Made by a program: the position numbers and the translations under genes
Notes under the pieces: generated by a model
Told to the model about the DNA's origin: nothing
The model's database searches: none
Seen by the model: the letters and a program-made list of their open reading frames with translations, nothing else
Shown here: positions 1 through 8,900 of the stretch, in pieces
How the letters are laid out: each line of letters starts with the position of its first letter
How positions within the stretch are numbered: position 1 is the stretch's first letter
Source: an uncultured Bacteroidota bacterium
GTDB taxonomy: Bacteria > Bacteroidota > Bacteroidia > Chitinophagales > Chitinophagaceae
Reading direction: 5' to 3'
Length of the DNA stretch: 43,471 nt
NCBI GenBank assembly: GCA_903829015.1
Contig: CAIKOJ010000130.1
Span: 1 to 43,471, forward strand

Positions 1-121
1 AGGAAATGCTGACGGACAAAACGGAAGCTTCAGTCTTGCCGGACAGCCATCAGGAATTTATACACTGGCACTAAAGGGAACTTCTGGTAAATTCATCCAA
101 AAGATTACTTTGGCTAACTAG
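1..121 (+). CDS. C-terminal fragment of a T9SS-sorted secreted protein
   Basis: Reading from base 2, the window opens inside a coding region that ends at the TAG at 119-121. The 39 visible residues contain LAGQPSGIYTLALKG and end in FIQKITLAN. This is the usual last part of a type A T9SS C-terminal sorting domain: a 'Q/L-P-x-G-I/V-Y' turn, a beta strand, then a basic K-I-x-L strand at the very C-terminus. The protein is therefore probably exported across the outer membrane by the type IX system and processed at the surface. Its function cannot be told from this fragment. A strong terminator hairpin follows at 145-173, so it ends its own transcription unit. Confidence 0.75.
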   Translation, partial: GNADGQNGSFSLAGQPSGIYTLALKGTSGKFIQKITLAN

Positions 122-144
122 TATTTTATAACGCAAGTTGTACA

Positions 145-173
145 ACAAAATGCTCTCTTTGAGAGCATTTTGT
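145..173 (+). terminator. Rho-independent terminator hairpin (nearly symmetric)
   Basis: A perfect 13-bp stem (145-157 with 161-173) closes a TTT loop. The 3' arm ends in ATTTTGT, so the T-rich part lies inside the stem. It lies 24 bases after the stop at 121 and could also work on the opposite strand. Confidence 0.8.
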
Positions 174-217
174 ATATTGGGCAATTACTCAATCAATTAA
201 ATTAAAACCTCGTTAAG

Positions 218-1564
218 ATGAAGCGCATTTTTTTGCCTGTATTATTGTTGCTGTTAATTAATGCCAAGGCATCTGCCCAGGGAAATATAATAACAATTGC
301 AGGGGATGGTGTTACTCAATATATAGGTGATGGCTGGCCTGCTACAAACTATTCTTTGGCTGCGCCTGCTGGTGTGTGTGCCGACAATTACGGCAACGTA
401 TTTGTTGCCGACTATGCCGACTCCAGGCTACGCAGAATCGATAGCCACGATTCATTGTTCACTATTGGCGATACAAGTGGGGTGCCTGGTTACAGTGGAG
501 ATGGCGGTATTGCTGTGAATGCGAAATTCAATAATCCAAATGGAATGTGTATAGATGCGGCGGGCAATTTGTATATCAGCGAAGAGTACAATCATACAAT
601 AAGAAAGATTGACAAAATAACGGGATTGGTGTCAACAATGGCAGGTACAGGAAGCGCAGGATTTTCAGGTGATGGCGGAGTTGCAATTGCCGCAAAAATG
701 AATCAACCGGCAGGTATTTGTGTAGACAATTCCGGCAACATTTATATAGCAGATAAAGGAAATAGTCGTATCAGAAAAATTAAGGTGGCTACCGGTTTAA
801 TGAGCACAGTTGCGGGTGATACTATTTCGGGATATTCAGGCGATGGCAATGCTGCAACTGCCGCTAAATTGTCTTACCCTAAAGGCGTGTGTGTTGACGC
901 TTCAGGTAATATTTTTATTGCAGACTTCGGTAATAATCGTATCAGAAAGGTCGACGTAAATACCGGTTTAATCAGCACCTTTGCGGGCACTGGTATATCA
1001 GGTTATAGCGGCGACGGAGGAGTAGCAACAGCAGCTAGTTTTAGGAATCCTAATAACGTATTTATGGATAGCCACGGCAATCTTTTTGTATCAGATTTCG
1101 GAAACAATGTAATTAGAAAAATAGTGCCTGATGGGCATATCTCAACGATTGCGGGCAACGGCAGCACAGGATATTCGGGCGATGGTGGGCCTGCAACAAA
1201 TGCAACTTTCTTCGGACCAACTGCAATATTTGTAAATGATTCGGACGACATTTTTATTGCAGACGGAGGTAATTCAGTGATCAGAAAAATAGCCCATTAT
1301 ACAACAGTAGTAAACAATGTGACTCTAGATCAAACCTGTCAGGTTTTCCCCAACCCCACAACCGGAAAGTTTGCGGTTACAATTGAAAATGTTTCTAACG
1401 GTAACATCGAGATTTACAATACAATGGGCAGGTGGGTTTTCTCCGGTTATATTCAGTCAGCTACCACAACGGTCGATATTTCGGGACAACCAAATGGTGT
1501 TTATTTTGTATCGATTTCTACAGAGGCAGGTGTGCTTACCAGGAAAATTGTGTTGATGAATTGA
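218..1564 (+). CDS. NHL-repeat beta-propeller protein with T9SS sorting domain
   Basis: This is a secreted protein of 448 residues. Residues 1-20 form a signal peptide (hydrophobic core LPVLLLLLINA, then ASAQ). Residues about 22-365 hold six consecutive NHL-type repeats of about 56 residues. Each has the pattern S-T-I/V-A-G-x-G, GYSGDGG, A-x-x-A, P-x-G-x-x-x-D, GN-I/L-Y/F-I-A-D, N-x-I-R-K-I, and six such repeats should close into a six-bladed propeller. Residues about 375-448 are a type A T9SS sorting domain (VFPNPTTGKF near the start, QPNGVYFVSI and a final RKIVLMN). NHL propellers usually bind proteins, sugars or RNA; no catalytic residues are evident. The ATG at 218 sits directly before the signal peptide. 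The gene converges on the DMT transporter gene. Confidence 0.85.
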   Translation: MKRIFLPVLLLLLINAKASAQGNIITIAGDGVTQYIGDGWPATNYSLAAPAGVCADNYGNVFVADYADSRLRRIDSHDSLFTIGDTSGVPGYSGDGGIAVNAKFNNPNGMCIDAAGNLYISEEYNHTIRKIDKITGLVSTMAGTGSAGFSGDGGVAIAAKMNQPAGICVDNSGNIYIADKGNSRIRKIKVATGLMSTVAGDTISGYSGDGNAATAAKLSYPKGVCVDASGNIFIADFGNNRIRKVDVNTGLISTFAGTGISGYSGDGGVATAASFRNPNNVFMDSHGNLFVSDFGNNVIRKIVPDGHISTIAGNGSTGYSGDGGPATNATFFGPTAIFVNDSDDIFIADGGNSVIRKIAHYTTVVNNVTLDQTCQVFPNPTTGKFAVTIENVSNGNIEIYNTMGRWVFSGYIQSATTTVDISGQPNGVYFVSISTEAGVLTRKIVLMN

Positions 1565-1601
1565 TTTGAACATTGCATCTTTAATAGCACTTTCAAATCA
1601 A
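1561..1601. repeat. Inverted repeat spanning two convergent stop codons
   Basis: A 10-bp arm at 1561-1570 (TTGATTTGAA) is perfectly complementary to 1592-1601, with a 21-base loop. The left arm contains the TGA stop of the NHL gene (1562-1564) and the right arm contains the TGA stop of the convergent transporter gene (1598-1600 on the minus strand). There is no strong T-run, so a bidirectional terminator is only a possibility. Confidence 0.5.
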
Positions 1602-2563
1602 TCTATTCCACCTTTTTCTTTGATGTAACCCGCTGCAGCAAAGCGAGGTTTCAGCAGGCGAAGCATTTGCAGTACAACAGACAACAGGATCAAGCCCATG
1701 CCACCAAGGAAACCCCAATTGAGATCATCAGTGCCCTGATTGAAAATGATCTCGCGGTTCTCGTTGTAAAACAGGAATGCGAGTATGATACCATAAACTG
1801 GTTCGAGATTCACAGATAATGTGACAGTGAATGAAGTGAGTTTCTTCAAAGCGTTTAATGCCAGAGACTGCGACCACACTGTGCAGCAAAGGCTTAATAT
1901 TACCAGCCAAAGCCAGTCGTTATGATTCCATGCGCTACCTACAACTGAAGGTGCGTTTGGAATGAATTTCGTAGCGGGCAAGTAGTAAAAAACAAAGGGC
2001 AGGAGCAAAGAGATAAATACCCATCCTGTCGACATTTCGTAAAATACCATTGTGCGGGCAGGGTACTTATTGGCGATCTTTTTGTTGAGTACTGTGAATA
2101 CAGAGCTGAGTATTGCAGCCGCTATACCGAAAGCTATTCCCAGTCCGTAAAACTGCTGGAAACGGTAAATCAGGTACACTCCGGCAATTGCAAAGGACCC
2201 CAGTAACATTTCAGTAAAGTCGTGCTTACCTTCATTTACAAGAGGGTCGAGCAGTGAGGTGAAAATACTGGCGGTGGATAAACAGACTAACGCAATGGAA
2301 ATATTCGCAAATTTAATTGCACCGTAAAAGCCTACCCAATGCAGCCCCATAAGAATGCCCACTATAGCCAGTTGTTTTACATCTTTACGTTCTACCGGAA
2401 CCCATTCTTTTCTATAGAATAGAATGCCGGCCATAAACGCTGCTGTTAGCAACATTCTGTACCACACCAGCACTGGTGCATCGAGTGAAATAGCCCTGCC
2501 TAATACTCCGGTAAAACCCCACAATAAAACGGCGAGGTGCATTTGAATCAACGCTTTCTTCAT
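1598..2563 (-). CDS. EamA/DMT-family permease (drug/metabolite transporter)
   Basis: This is an integral inner-membrane protein of 321 residues with about ten hydrophobic segments, made of two EamA halves. The first half begins at residue 4 with LIQMHLAVLLWGFTGVLGR, where a tryptophan-glycine pair opens the EamA domain. The second half starts near residue 150 (YGLGIAFGIAAAILSS). The conserved end of the second half, S-V-N-L-E-P-V-Y-G-I-I-L-A, is clear near residue 255. DMT permeases export or import small metabolites, often amino acids; the substrate cannot be read from sequence. The ATG at 2561-2563 opens the domain normally. It is the last gene of a minus-strand group and overlaps no neighbour. 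Confidence 0.88.
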   Translation of the reverse strand: MKKALIQMHLAVLLWGFTGVLGRAISLDAPVLVWYRMLLTAAFMAGILFYRKEWVPVERKDVKQLAIVGILMGLHWVGFYGAIKFANISIALVCLSTASIFTSLLDPLVNEGKHDFTEMLLGSFAIAGVYLIYRFQQFYGLGIAFGIAAAILSSVFTVLNKKIANKYPARTMVFYEMSTGWVFISLLLPFVFYYLPATKFIPNAPSVVGSAWNHNDWLWLVILSLCCTVWSQSLALNALKKLTSFTVTLSVNLEPVYGIILAFLFYNENREIIFNQGTDDLNWGFLGGMGLILLSVVLQMLRLLKPRFAAAGYIKEKGGID

Positions 2564-2615
2564 TTCTGAAATTGGATGTAAACATATAAAAGATATCCCT
2601 TGAAAAGAGGGTGTT

Positions 2616-2633
2616 TGCGGAAATTGTTCCGCA
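2616..2633 (-). terminator. Possible weak terminator hairpin after the VF530 gene
   Basis: A 7-bp perfect stem (2616-2622 with 2627-2633) with a 4-base loop lies just downstream of the VF530 stop codon at 2639. On the minus strand it is followed only by a short TCTTTT run 10 bases later, so the call is weak. Confidence 0.3.
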
Positions 2634-2638
2634 TGGCG

Positions 2639-2860
2639 CTATTCCTGAATACTTTCCAGATACAGATCTTCCACTTTTTTTCTGGCCCACTGTGTCTTGC
2701 GCAGAAACTTAAGACTTGAACTAATGCTGGGGTTTTCGTAGAAGCAATTGATTCTCACACGTTCGCACATGTATTCCCAACCATGCTGTTGCACAAGATG
2801 GTTAAGTATCATCTCCAGAGTTACGCCGTGTAGCGGATTTTTAGGTTGAGGAAGGCTCAT
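2639..2860 (-). CDS. VF530-family (DUF2132) small protein
   Basis: This is a complete 73-residue cytoplasmic protein. It matches the VF530/DUF2132 family closely: [16 protein letters not shown] near the start, YGWE-like [10 protein letters not shown], then [20 protein letters not shown] and [11 protein letters not shown]. Family members are small helical proteins; the Vibrio structure suggested a DNA-binding fold, but the biological role is not known. The ATG at 2858-2860 fits the family length. It lies downstream of scpA on the same strand, but a terminator-like hairpin separates the two, so independent transcription is possible. Confidence 0.88.
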   Translation of the reverse strand: MSLPQPKNPLHGVTLEMILNHLVQQHGWEYMCERVRINCFYENPSISSSLKFLRKTQWARKKVEDLYLESIQE

Positions 2861-2911
2861 TGGGCTAAATTACATATTGCCAACCGAAGCTCCAAGGTGA
2901 TAGAACCACCT

Positions 2912-2958
2912 AAAAATGAAAAACCCCTGGTGATACTGTCCGACAGCTCCTTTGGGGT
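2912..2958 (-). terminator. Probable terminator of scpA
   Basis: On the minus strand, downstream of the scpA stop (2997), ACCCC (2958-2954) can pair with GGGGT (2927-2923). A smaller CTGTC/GACAG pairing lies inside the loop. The hairpin is followed by TTTTT, CA, TTTTT. The stem is short but the T-rich tail is good. Confidence 0.45.
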
Positions 2959-2996
2959 ATTTCGTGGTACTTGTGTACCTATGAGATATAGTACAA

Positions 2997-3809
2997 TTAT
3001 TGTGCCAGATTATCAGCTTCTGGTGCTTCATTGCCGGTTTCCGTCGTCGGTTGTTCGGCAGGTTCGTCAGGATTTACCCATTCTACTATGAAATTATTTC
3101 TGCCGGTTCCGATAAGTATGCCCATGAATTTTTGCTGAATAAGTTCGAGCATTGCCAGAAAGGTGAAGATCGCATGGATCCTGTTTTGGCACATAGCAAA
3201 TAGTACATCAAAGGCAACTTTCTTATTGGTTTTCAGGTGTTCCATAAGAAAAGTTCTTTGTCCTTCGAGGCTGTAATTGTATTTAACAACTACGTGCTGT
3301 GGCTTGGCATTACGATCATTGAATTTTTTGATCACTTTTTCAAATGCCTGCAGCAGTTTGTACATTGTCACATTCTGAATCTCAGTGCCTTCAGAGTATG
3401 TTTCACTGATCGTGTCCATCTCAGCGTGTATGTTGCCACGCTTCTGTTGCATCTGCCGGTCAGCTTCCATTACCATCATCACTTCAGAAGCCTCTTTGAA
3501 ACGTTTGTACTCAAGTATCTTATCTACCAGTTCCTGCCTTGGGTCTATTTCATTTCCCTGCGCATCCAGTTCTTTGCGCGGTAAAAGCATTTTTGCTTTA
3601 ATGCGCATCAGTGTAGAAACAAACAGTATAAACTCACTTGCAAGTTCAATGTTCAGTGCCTCGAGCGAATGAATGTAACTGAGGAAGTCGTTTGTTATTT
3701 TAGCGATAGGTATGTTGTATATGTCCAGTTCATCGCGCTCAATAAAGAAGAGGAGCAGATCAAATGGTCCTTCGAACTGGGGTAATTTTATTTGGTATGA
3801 TACTGACAT
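2997..3809 (-). CDS. scpA: Segregation and condensation protein A
   Basis: This is a 270-residue kleisin subunit. ScpA bridges the SMC ATPase heads and binds a ScpB dimer to form the SMC-ScpAB condensin, which organises and separates chromosomes in the cytoplasm. The N-terminal family signature is unmistakable: LPQFEGPFDLLLFFIERDEL followed by D-I-Y-N-I-P-I-A-K-I-T-x-D-F-L-x-Y-I (residues 8-45). The middle is charged and helical, and a winged-helix-like C-terminal part (residues 190-250) contains VTFLAMLELIQ-like FTFLAMLELIQQKF. The last 20 residues are acidic and low complexity (Glu/Thr/Pro rich). No scpB is present in the window. The ATG at 3807-3809 leaves seven residues before the signature, as usual. 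Confidence 0.93.
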   Translation of the reverse strand: MSVSYQIKLPQFEGPFDLLLFFIERDELDIYNIPIAKITNDFLSYIHSLEALNIELASEFILFVSTLMRIKAKMLLPRKELDAQGNEIDPRQELVDKILEYKRFKEASEVMMVMEADRQMQQKRGNIHAEMDTISETYSEGTEIQNVTMYKLLQAFEKVIKKFNDRNAKPQHVVVKYNYSLEGQRTFLMEHLKTNKKVAFDVLFAMCQNRIHAIFTFLAMLELIQQKFMGILIGTGRNNFIVEWVNPDEPAEQPTTETGNEAPEADNLAQ

Positions 3810-3894
3810 TTTTTACTTTAACGTTGGTAGTAAACAATCTTCAGTGATAAAAGCTACTTGCATAATGGCAAGGAAAAATTATTCCGAAGGGGGT

Positions 3895-3902
3895 CAAAAA
3901 TA
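3895..3902 (-). promoter_or_regulatory. Bacteroidota -7 promoter element upstream of scpA
   Basis: TATTTTTG (fits TAnnTTTG) on the minus strand, followed by ACCCCCTTCGG. It would give a leader of about 80 bases before the scpA ATG. No clear TTTG -33 box is visible. Confidence 0.45.
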
Positions 3903-4031
3903 ACATTTTAAAAGATAAATGTTCACCTTAAAAATATTATTCAACTTGGTAATTGTAAAATTGGTAATTGGTTCACGGTAGATTGAATTCGAAAATCAAA
4001 GGTTTTAATCAAATAATAAGGCTGTCAATAG

Positions 4032-5132
4032 CTACTTCGGGCGGTATTTTGCCGAATCGAGAAAACGCGAAGGGTCGTGCCTGTTAGTCAATAATTCCTT
4101 TAATGTTGTTGCAGGGTACTGACTGAAGTATGACTGTACGATGCGGTAACCGAGCCAGGTGCCAATGTTGCCCGGTGAGAATTTTACTTCATGGCTAGGG
4201 TCTTCCAGACCTCTCGCAAACGGACCGTCAACTACATAGGGCATCACATTCTGAGGATCTTTGTTGAACAGTAAGTTGCCGTGAATAAAGTAGTTGTAAA
4301 TAACTGCTTCGTTTTCTTCGCACCATTTCAATTGTACTTGTGTAAAACCAAATAAAACGGAGTCGGGAGTGTGGGGTAGTACCTTGTGCAGAAAGTATTG
4401 TTCTTTACCACGCTGCAGCATTAGATCGAGCAGTGTTTTGTCATCGGGCGCAAAGGGATGCATGAGCTGATAGTAAGTGTGCATCAATGATACAGGGATA
4501 TAAGATTTACGTGTATGGCTGAGCATATATGGCGGCACACCTAGTGCTGCATAGTGCGGAAAGTTATCTCCGAGAAACATATCTAAGCCTATGCAAAGAG
4601 TGTTGTTATCTACCGGAAATGTAGGCCATTTACTTAATCCCATGTTCAGGTAGAAGATGCGCGGGACAACAGATCCCGGCAAATAATACTGAACGTACTT
4701 GAAAGCATCAAGGAGTTTTTCATCAGTTTCTTTTGAGTCGGGATACAGCAACGTAATCGTGTCCTGCAAATGAAGGAAATCTTTAAAAGTAAGGTCTACT
4801 CTCAAATCTTCTCTGATGCCACGTACTGTATCACTGAAATTTCCGTTTATATGGTATTCGCGTACAGTATCCAGATAATAATTTAGGAAGTCTGGATACT
4901 TTACTTGTAATTGTTTCAGGCCTTCAGCTATGTGATTTGTATCAATAGAATACAGGTCCTTGTCGAACCGGTACGTTTTCAGGGCTACATTGATTTTTGA
5001 AACGTCCGGAATATTTTCAGATGGTCCACAATTAGAAAATAACAGGGCAATGAGCGCTATAGTTGCAGCAAAATTGAATTTTAGCCGTTTGGTTGATGAA
5101 GTTGACCTAAAAGTATTGTGCATTACAGACAT
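4032..5132 (-). CDS. gldB: Gliding motility lipoprotein GldB
   Basis: GldB is a lipoprotein needed for gliding in Flavobacterium-type bacteria and is associated with the GldKLMN/T9SS machinery. From the ATG at 5130-5132 the product is 366 residues. A basic n-region (STKRLKFNF) precedes a hydrophobic stretch and a lipobox-like LLFSNC, so the Cys is the likely lipidation site, though Asn before it is unusual. Family features follow: the early phrase INVALKTYRFDKDLY; FLxDNFPHYA-like GDNFPHYAAL mid-protein; and the C-terminal block YVVDGPFARGL then SPGNIGTWLGYRIVQSYF. An upstream in-frame ATG at 5204 would add 24 residues that do not look like a signal peptide, so the internal ATG is preferred (another follows at 5123). 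A promoter -7 element lies 8 bases upstream of it. Confidence 0.85.
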   Translation of the reverse strand: MSVMHNTFRSTSSTKRLKFNFAATIALIALLFSNCGPSENIPDVSKINVALKTYRFDKDLYSIDTNHIAEGLKQLQVKYPDFLNYYLDTVREYHINGNFSDTVRGIREDLRVDLTFKDFLHLQDTITLLYPDSKETDEKLLDAFKYVQYYLPGSVVPRIFYLNMGLSKWPTFPVDNNTLCIGLDMFLGDNFPHYAALGVPPYMLSHTRKSYIPVSLMHTYYQLMHPFAPDDKTLLDLMLQRGKEQYFLHKVLPHTPDSVLFGFTQVQLKWCEENEAVIYNYFIHGNLLFNKDPQNVMPYVVDGPFARGLEDPSHEVKFSPGNIGTWLGYRIVQSYFSQYPATTLKELLTNRHDPSRFLDSAKYRPK

Positions 5133-5140
5133 ATTGACTT

Positions 5141-5148
5141 CAAAAATA
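5141..5148 (-). promoter_or_regulatory. -7 promoter element immediately upstream of gldB
   Basis: TATTTTTG (fits TAnnTTTG) on the minus strand, 8 bases before the preferred gldB ATG at 5132. If used, the transcript would have almost no leader. The -33 region is unclear. Confidence 0.4.
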
Positions 5149-5297
5149 GGAAACAATCTGCGAGGATTGATTTGTAAACATCCTGTTACCAATGCTTTGT
5201 TCACATTTTGCCATATTGACCAAGTCCGTCGTCAGGCAATTTAAAGATGTGAAATTGCGACATTTGTTAAGGAAGTAGAATTAATGTTGATGCGTTG

Positions 5298-5305
5298 TAG
5301 ATTTG
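5298..5305 (+). promoter_or_regulatory. -7 promoter element upstream of the 71-residue gene
   Basis: TAGATTTG fits TAnnTTTG and lies 22 bases before the ATG at 5328. No well-spaced -33 box is seen. Confidence 0.4.
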
Positions 5306-5327
5306 AAAATTATTTAACTTCTTTCCC

Positions 5328-5543
5328 ATGAAAAAGTACAAAGTCAGATTTGAAAATAATAAAGCCATCTCAGCGGCTCTTTTTGAGCCTGAAGCATACA
5401 ATGATCAGGAATTTTTGAATGTTGTTACGATTGATGGGAAGAATTATATAGACTGGATCACGGTTTTTGCTGAGAATCAGCAGGATGCTTTTGATGCTGC
5501 AGATACAGTCGTAAAGCAATATTTCCTTAACAGTATTAGTTGA
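5328..5543 (+). CDS. Small hypothetical protein, 71 residues
   Basis: I do not recognise this gene. It encodes a small acidic cytoplasmic protein (no signal peptide or membrane segment) with a beta-alpha look: KKYKVRFENNKAISAALFEP, then NVVTIDGKNYIDWITVFAEN, then a helix QQDAFDAADTVVKQYF. The last part, 'V-F-A-E-N-x-x-D-A-F-x-A-A', resembles proteins in which a short strand is followed by one amphipathic helix. A promoter -7 element lies 22 bases upstream and the start is the only sensible ATG. It stands alone between gldB (divergent) and the giant gene. Confidence 0.65.
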   Translation: MKKYKVRFENNKAISAALFEPEAYNDQEFLNVVTIDGKNYIDWITVFAENQQDAFDAADTVVKQYFLNSIS

Positions 5544-5973
5544 TTATGGTTATTTTCATGTGACTTCCTTCACTGTGCCTCTGGTGTACTTTTTTTAGCC
5601 AAATACTAACATTTTTACTACTGAAAACGCCTATTTCTTCAGGCACAATGCCGTATTGGTATAACTATTTTTTTGAAGGCGATAGGCGGTAATCCGACGG
5701 ACGATTTCGATTGAAAATCAATACATTTATTGGTTGCCGGTACATTTATATATAAATATATATTGTGGAAAACTATGTCGGTATAAAAAAAAGTGGGGGA
5801 TACTACAATTTAAAAACAAAATAAACTATCTTAGTCGCAAAATTGAGTGAAAACAGGTAGGGAATGGTGTATCTAAACACGCCATTTTTTTAACTGTTTA
5901 TTGCAAAATTTATAGATTGTAACTAGTTAATAAAAGCAGGTTATTGATTATATTTTTTTAAAGCAAAAGAATT
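5544..5973. other. 430-base AT-rich non-coding gap upstream of the giant gene
   Basis: No credible gene is visible. The gap contains a direct repeat TACATTTAT at 5722-5730 and 5741-5749, and a 12-base palindrome TTTATATATAAA at 5745-5756 overlapping the second copy. The last 150 bases are very AT-rich. This is the likely control region of the 14.5-kb gene, but no promoter matching the consensus on both elements was found. Confidence 0.5.
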
Positions 5974-8900
5974 ATGATAGCAGGAAATCTTTACACCAAA
6001 CTACAAGATGCCGGAACAACTTTTAAAAAGACTTTCAATATGAAAACGGTCTTTTTTACCTGCATGTTGTTTGTTTTATTCAATAACAGCTTTGCTGCGA
6101 CCGGTTTTGACGGCGGGTCTCCACAAAATCTGGGGGTGTGTCAAAATTCCAGTTTGAATTCTATCAATTCTTTGCTCACTGCATCAGGCGGTACTGGCAC
6201 TTACACGTGGACTATCGTCACTAATCCGACGCATGGTTCGTTAGGTGGCTTTCCGTTTTCAACCGCTGCGGGTACGAGTATATCTCCGTCGGGAACTACG
6301 TACAATCCTACAGGTGGTTACACTGGTACAGATTTGTTCGTGATTCAGGTTTCTGATGGTACTACATCTGCTAATACAATTATCTCTGTTACCGTGAATC
6401 CCGTACCAGGCGCTATTTTCGTTCCGGGTGCTATTTGTGTTGGTAATACAATGACAGTTGCTTCTGGTACCACAGGTGGTACTTATTCAAGCAGTAACAT
6501 TGCTCTTGCAACTGTAGTTGCAGGTACTGGTGTTGTTACAGGTGTTGGTGCAGGTAATCCTACTATTACATATACATTAGGTACTGGTTGTATGGCAACT
6601 GCTACTATCACAGTTAATCCTACGCCTAACGCAATTTCAGGAAGTAATCTGGTTTGTACCGGTAACACCACTGCATTATCCGAGTCTACGTCTGGTGGTA
6701 CATGGAGTAGTAGTAATACGCTTGTTGCTACAGTTGGTTCTACTGGTGTTGTAACAGGTGTTACGGCGGGCAATCCAACTATTTCTTACACATTGCCTGC
6801 AGGTTGTTTTGCAACATTGCCAATGACCGTAAATACTACACCTCCTGCAAACACTGGTCCAACAGCGGTTTGTACGGGTTTAAATATAACGCTTGCGAAT
6901 GGTACAGGCGGCGGTTTATGGACTAGCAGCAATGCTACACTTGCTTCAGTAGTTGCAGGCTCTGGTGTTGTTACTGGTAATTCTGCAGGTTTCCCAACCA
7001 TAACTTATACAGTACCAAACGGTTGTTTCGTAACTTCTCCAATTACTGTTAATACAAATCCAAGTGCGATCAGCGGTGCTAACAATGTTTGCGTAGCTTC
7101 TTCTACAACATTGTCAGATGCTTCTTCTGGTGGTGTTTGGACAAGTAGCAATACTTTGCTCGCAACTGTAGGCTCAGCTACAGGTGTGGTTACAGGTGTA
7201 TCGGCAGGTCTGCCTACAATTACTTACACAACTGCAAACGCATGTTTTGTAACACAGGCGATGACCATTAACCCGAACCCATCAGCTATTACCGGTACGT
7301 TTACAGTTTGTACAGGTCTTAATACTACGCTGAGTAACTTAACCAGCGGTGGTGCATGGACTTCAAGCAATGCAACTGTTGCTTCTGTCGGTGCGGGTAC
7401 CGGTATCGTTACTGGTAATACCGCAGGTGTTGCTAACATTACTTATACAATGGGTACAAGTTGTTTCGTTACTCAGTCGGTAACTGTTAATACAACACCT
7501 TCTGCAAATACTGGTTCAAGTACCGTATGTATCGGTCAGCCAACAACTTTATCCAACTCAACAGGTGGTGGACTTTGGAGTAGCAACAACTCTTCAGTTG
7601 CTACTGTTGGTTCTACCACCGGGGTAGTTAATGGTATAGCTGCTGGTAATGCCAACATATCTTATATTATATCGGCAACAGGTTGCTTCGCAGTTACAAC
7701 CATGACAGTTAATAATAACCCTGCTGCGATTACAGGGTCGTTCACTGTTTGTACCGGAACAACAACAACTCTTGCCAATGCAACAGCGGGCGGAACCTGG
7801 TCTTCAAGTAACGCGACGCTGGCTTCAGTGGTTGCTGGTACAGGTGTTGTAACTGGTGTTGCTACTGGTACACCTAATATAACTTATACATTAGCAACTG
7901 GTTGCTTCGCAACTCAGAATATAACAGTTAACCCATCGCCAAGTGCAATTGCCGGACCAACCGCAGTTTGTACAGGTGCTAGTATTACATTATCAGATGT
8001 TACTGGTGGTGGTACTTGGAGCAGCAGCAGTATTGGTTTAGCAACTGTTGGTTCTGCAACTGGTATTGTAAATGGTCTTACTGCAGGTGTGGTAACTATA
8101 TCTTATACTATACCTAACGGCTGTTTCGCAACACAGGCAGTTACGGTTAACGGAAGTCCTGCAGGAATTTCTGGATCGTCTACAGTTTGTACTGGTGCTC
8201 AAACTACTTTGATTGATGCTACCTTAGGAGGTACTTGGTCAAGCAGCGATGCTACAAAAGCAACAATAGTTGCAGGTACTGGTGTAGTTACCGGTGTAGC
8301 AGCTGGTACCGTTACAATGACTTATACATTGGCTACAGGTTGCTTCAGTGTTTTCGCAATGACAGTTAATCCTACACCTGGAGCAAATACAGGAACTGCA
8401 AATGTTTGTGTGGGCAGTACTACTACATTAAGTAATGCTTCTGGTCCTGGTACATGGACAAGCAGCAACACTTCACTGGCAACAGTTGGTTCTGCTTCAG
8501 GTATTGTAACTGGTGTTACAATAGGTGTTCCTACAATTACATATTCTTTAACTGCAACTGGTTGTTTTGTAACTACAGCGGTAACCGTTAATCCAAACCC
8601 GGTAGCAATTTCAGGATCACCGGTTGTTTGTGTTGGTTCAACTGTAACGCTCACTGATGCAACTTTGGGCGGACTTTGGACTAGCAGTAATGCTGGGCTT
8701 GCTTCTATAGGTGCTGGTACTGGCAACATGACTGGCGTTTCTACAGGCAACCCAATAATCACTTATACATTACCTACAGGATGTTTTACCACTGTTACAG
8801 CAACAGTTAATCCGTTGCCAAACGCAATCACTGGTACTACTAATGTATGTATTGGATTTACTACCACATTATCTGACGCAACTCCGGGTGGCACCTGGAC

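Noticed and set aside
3946..3970. 10-base direct repeat TTGGTAATTG (3946-3955, 3961-3970) upstream of scpA
   Set aside because: It is short, AT-rich and beyond the likely scpA promoter, so it could easily occur by chance; not strong enough to call an operator.
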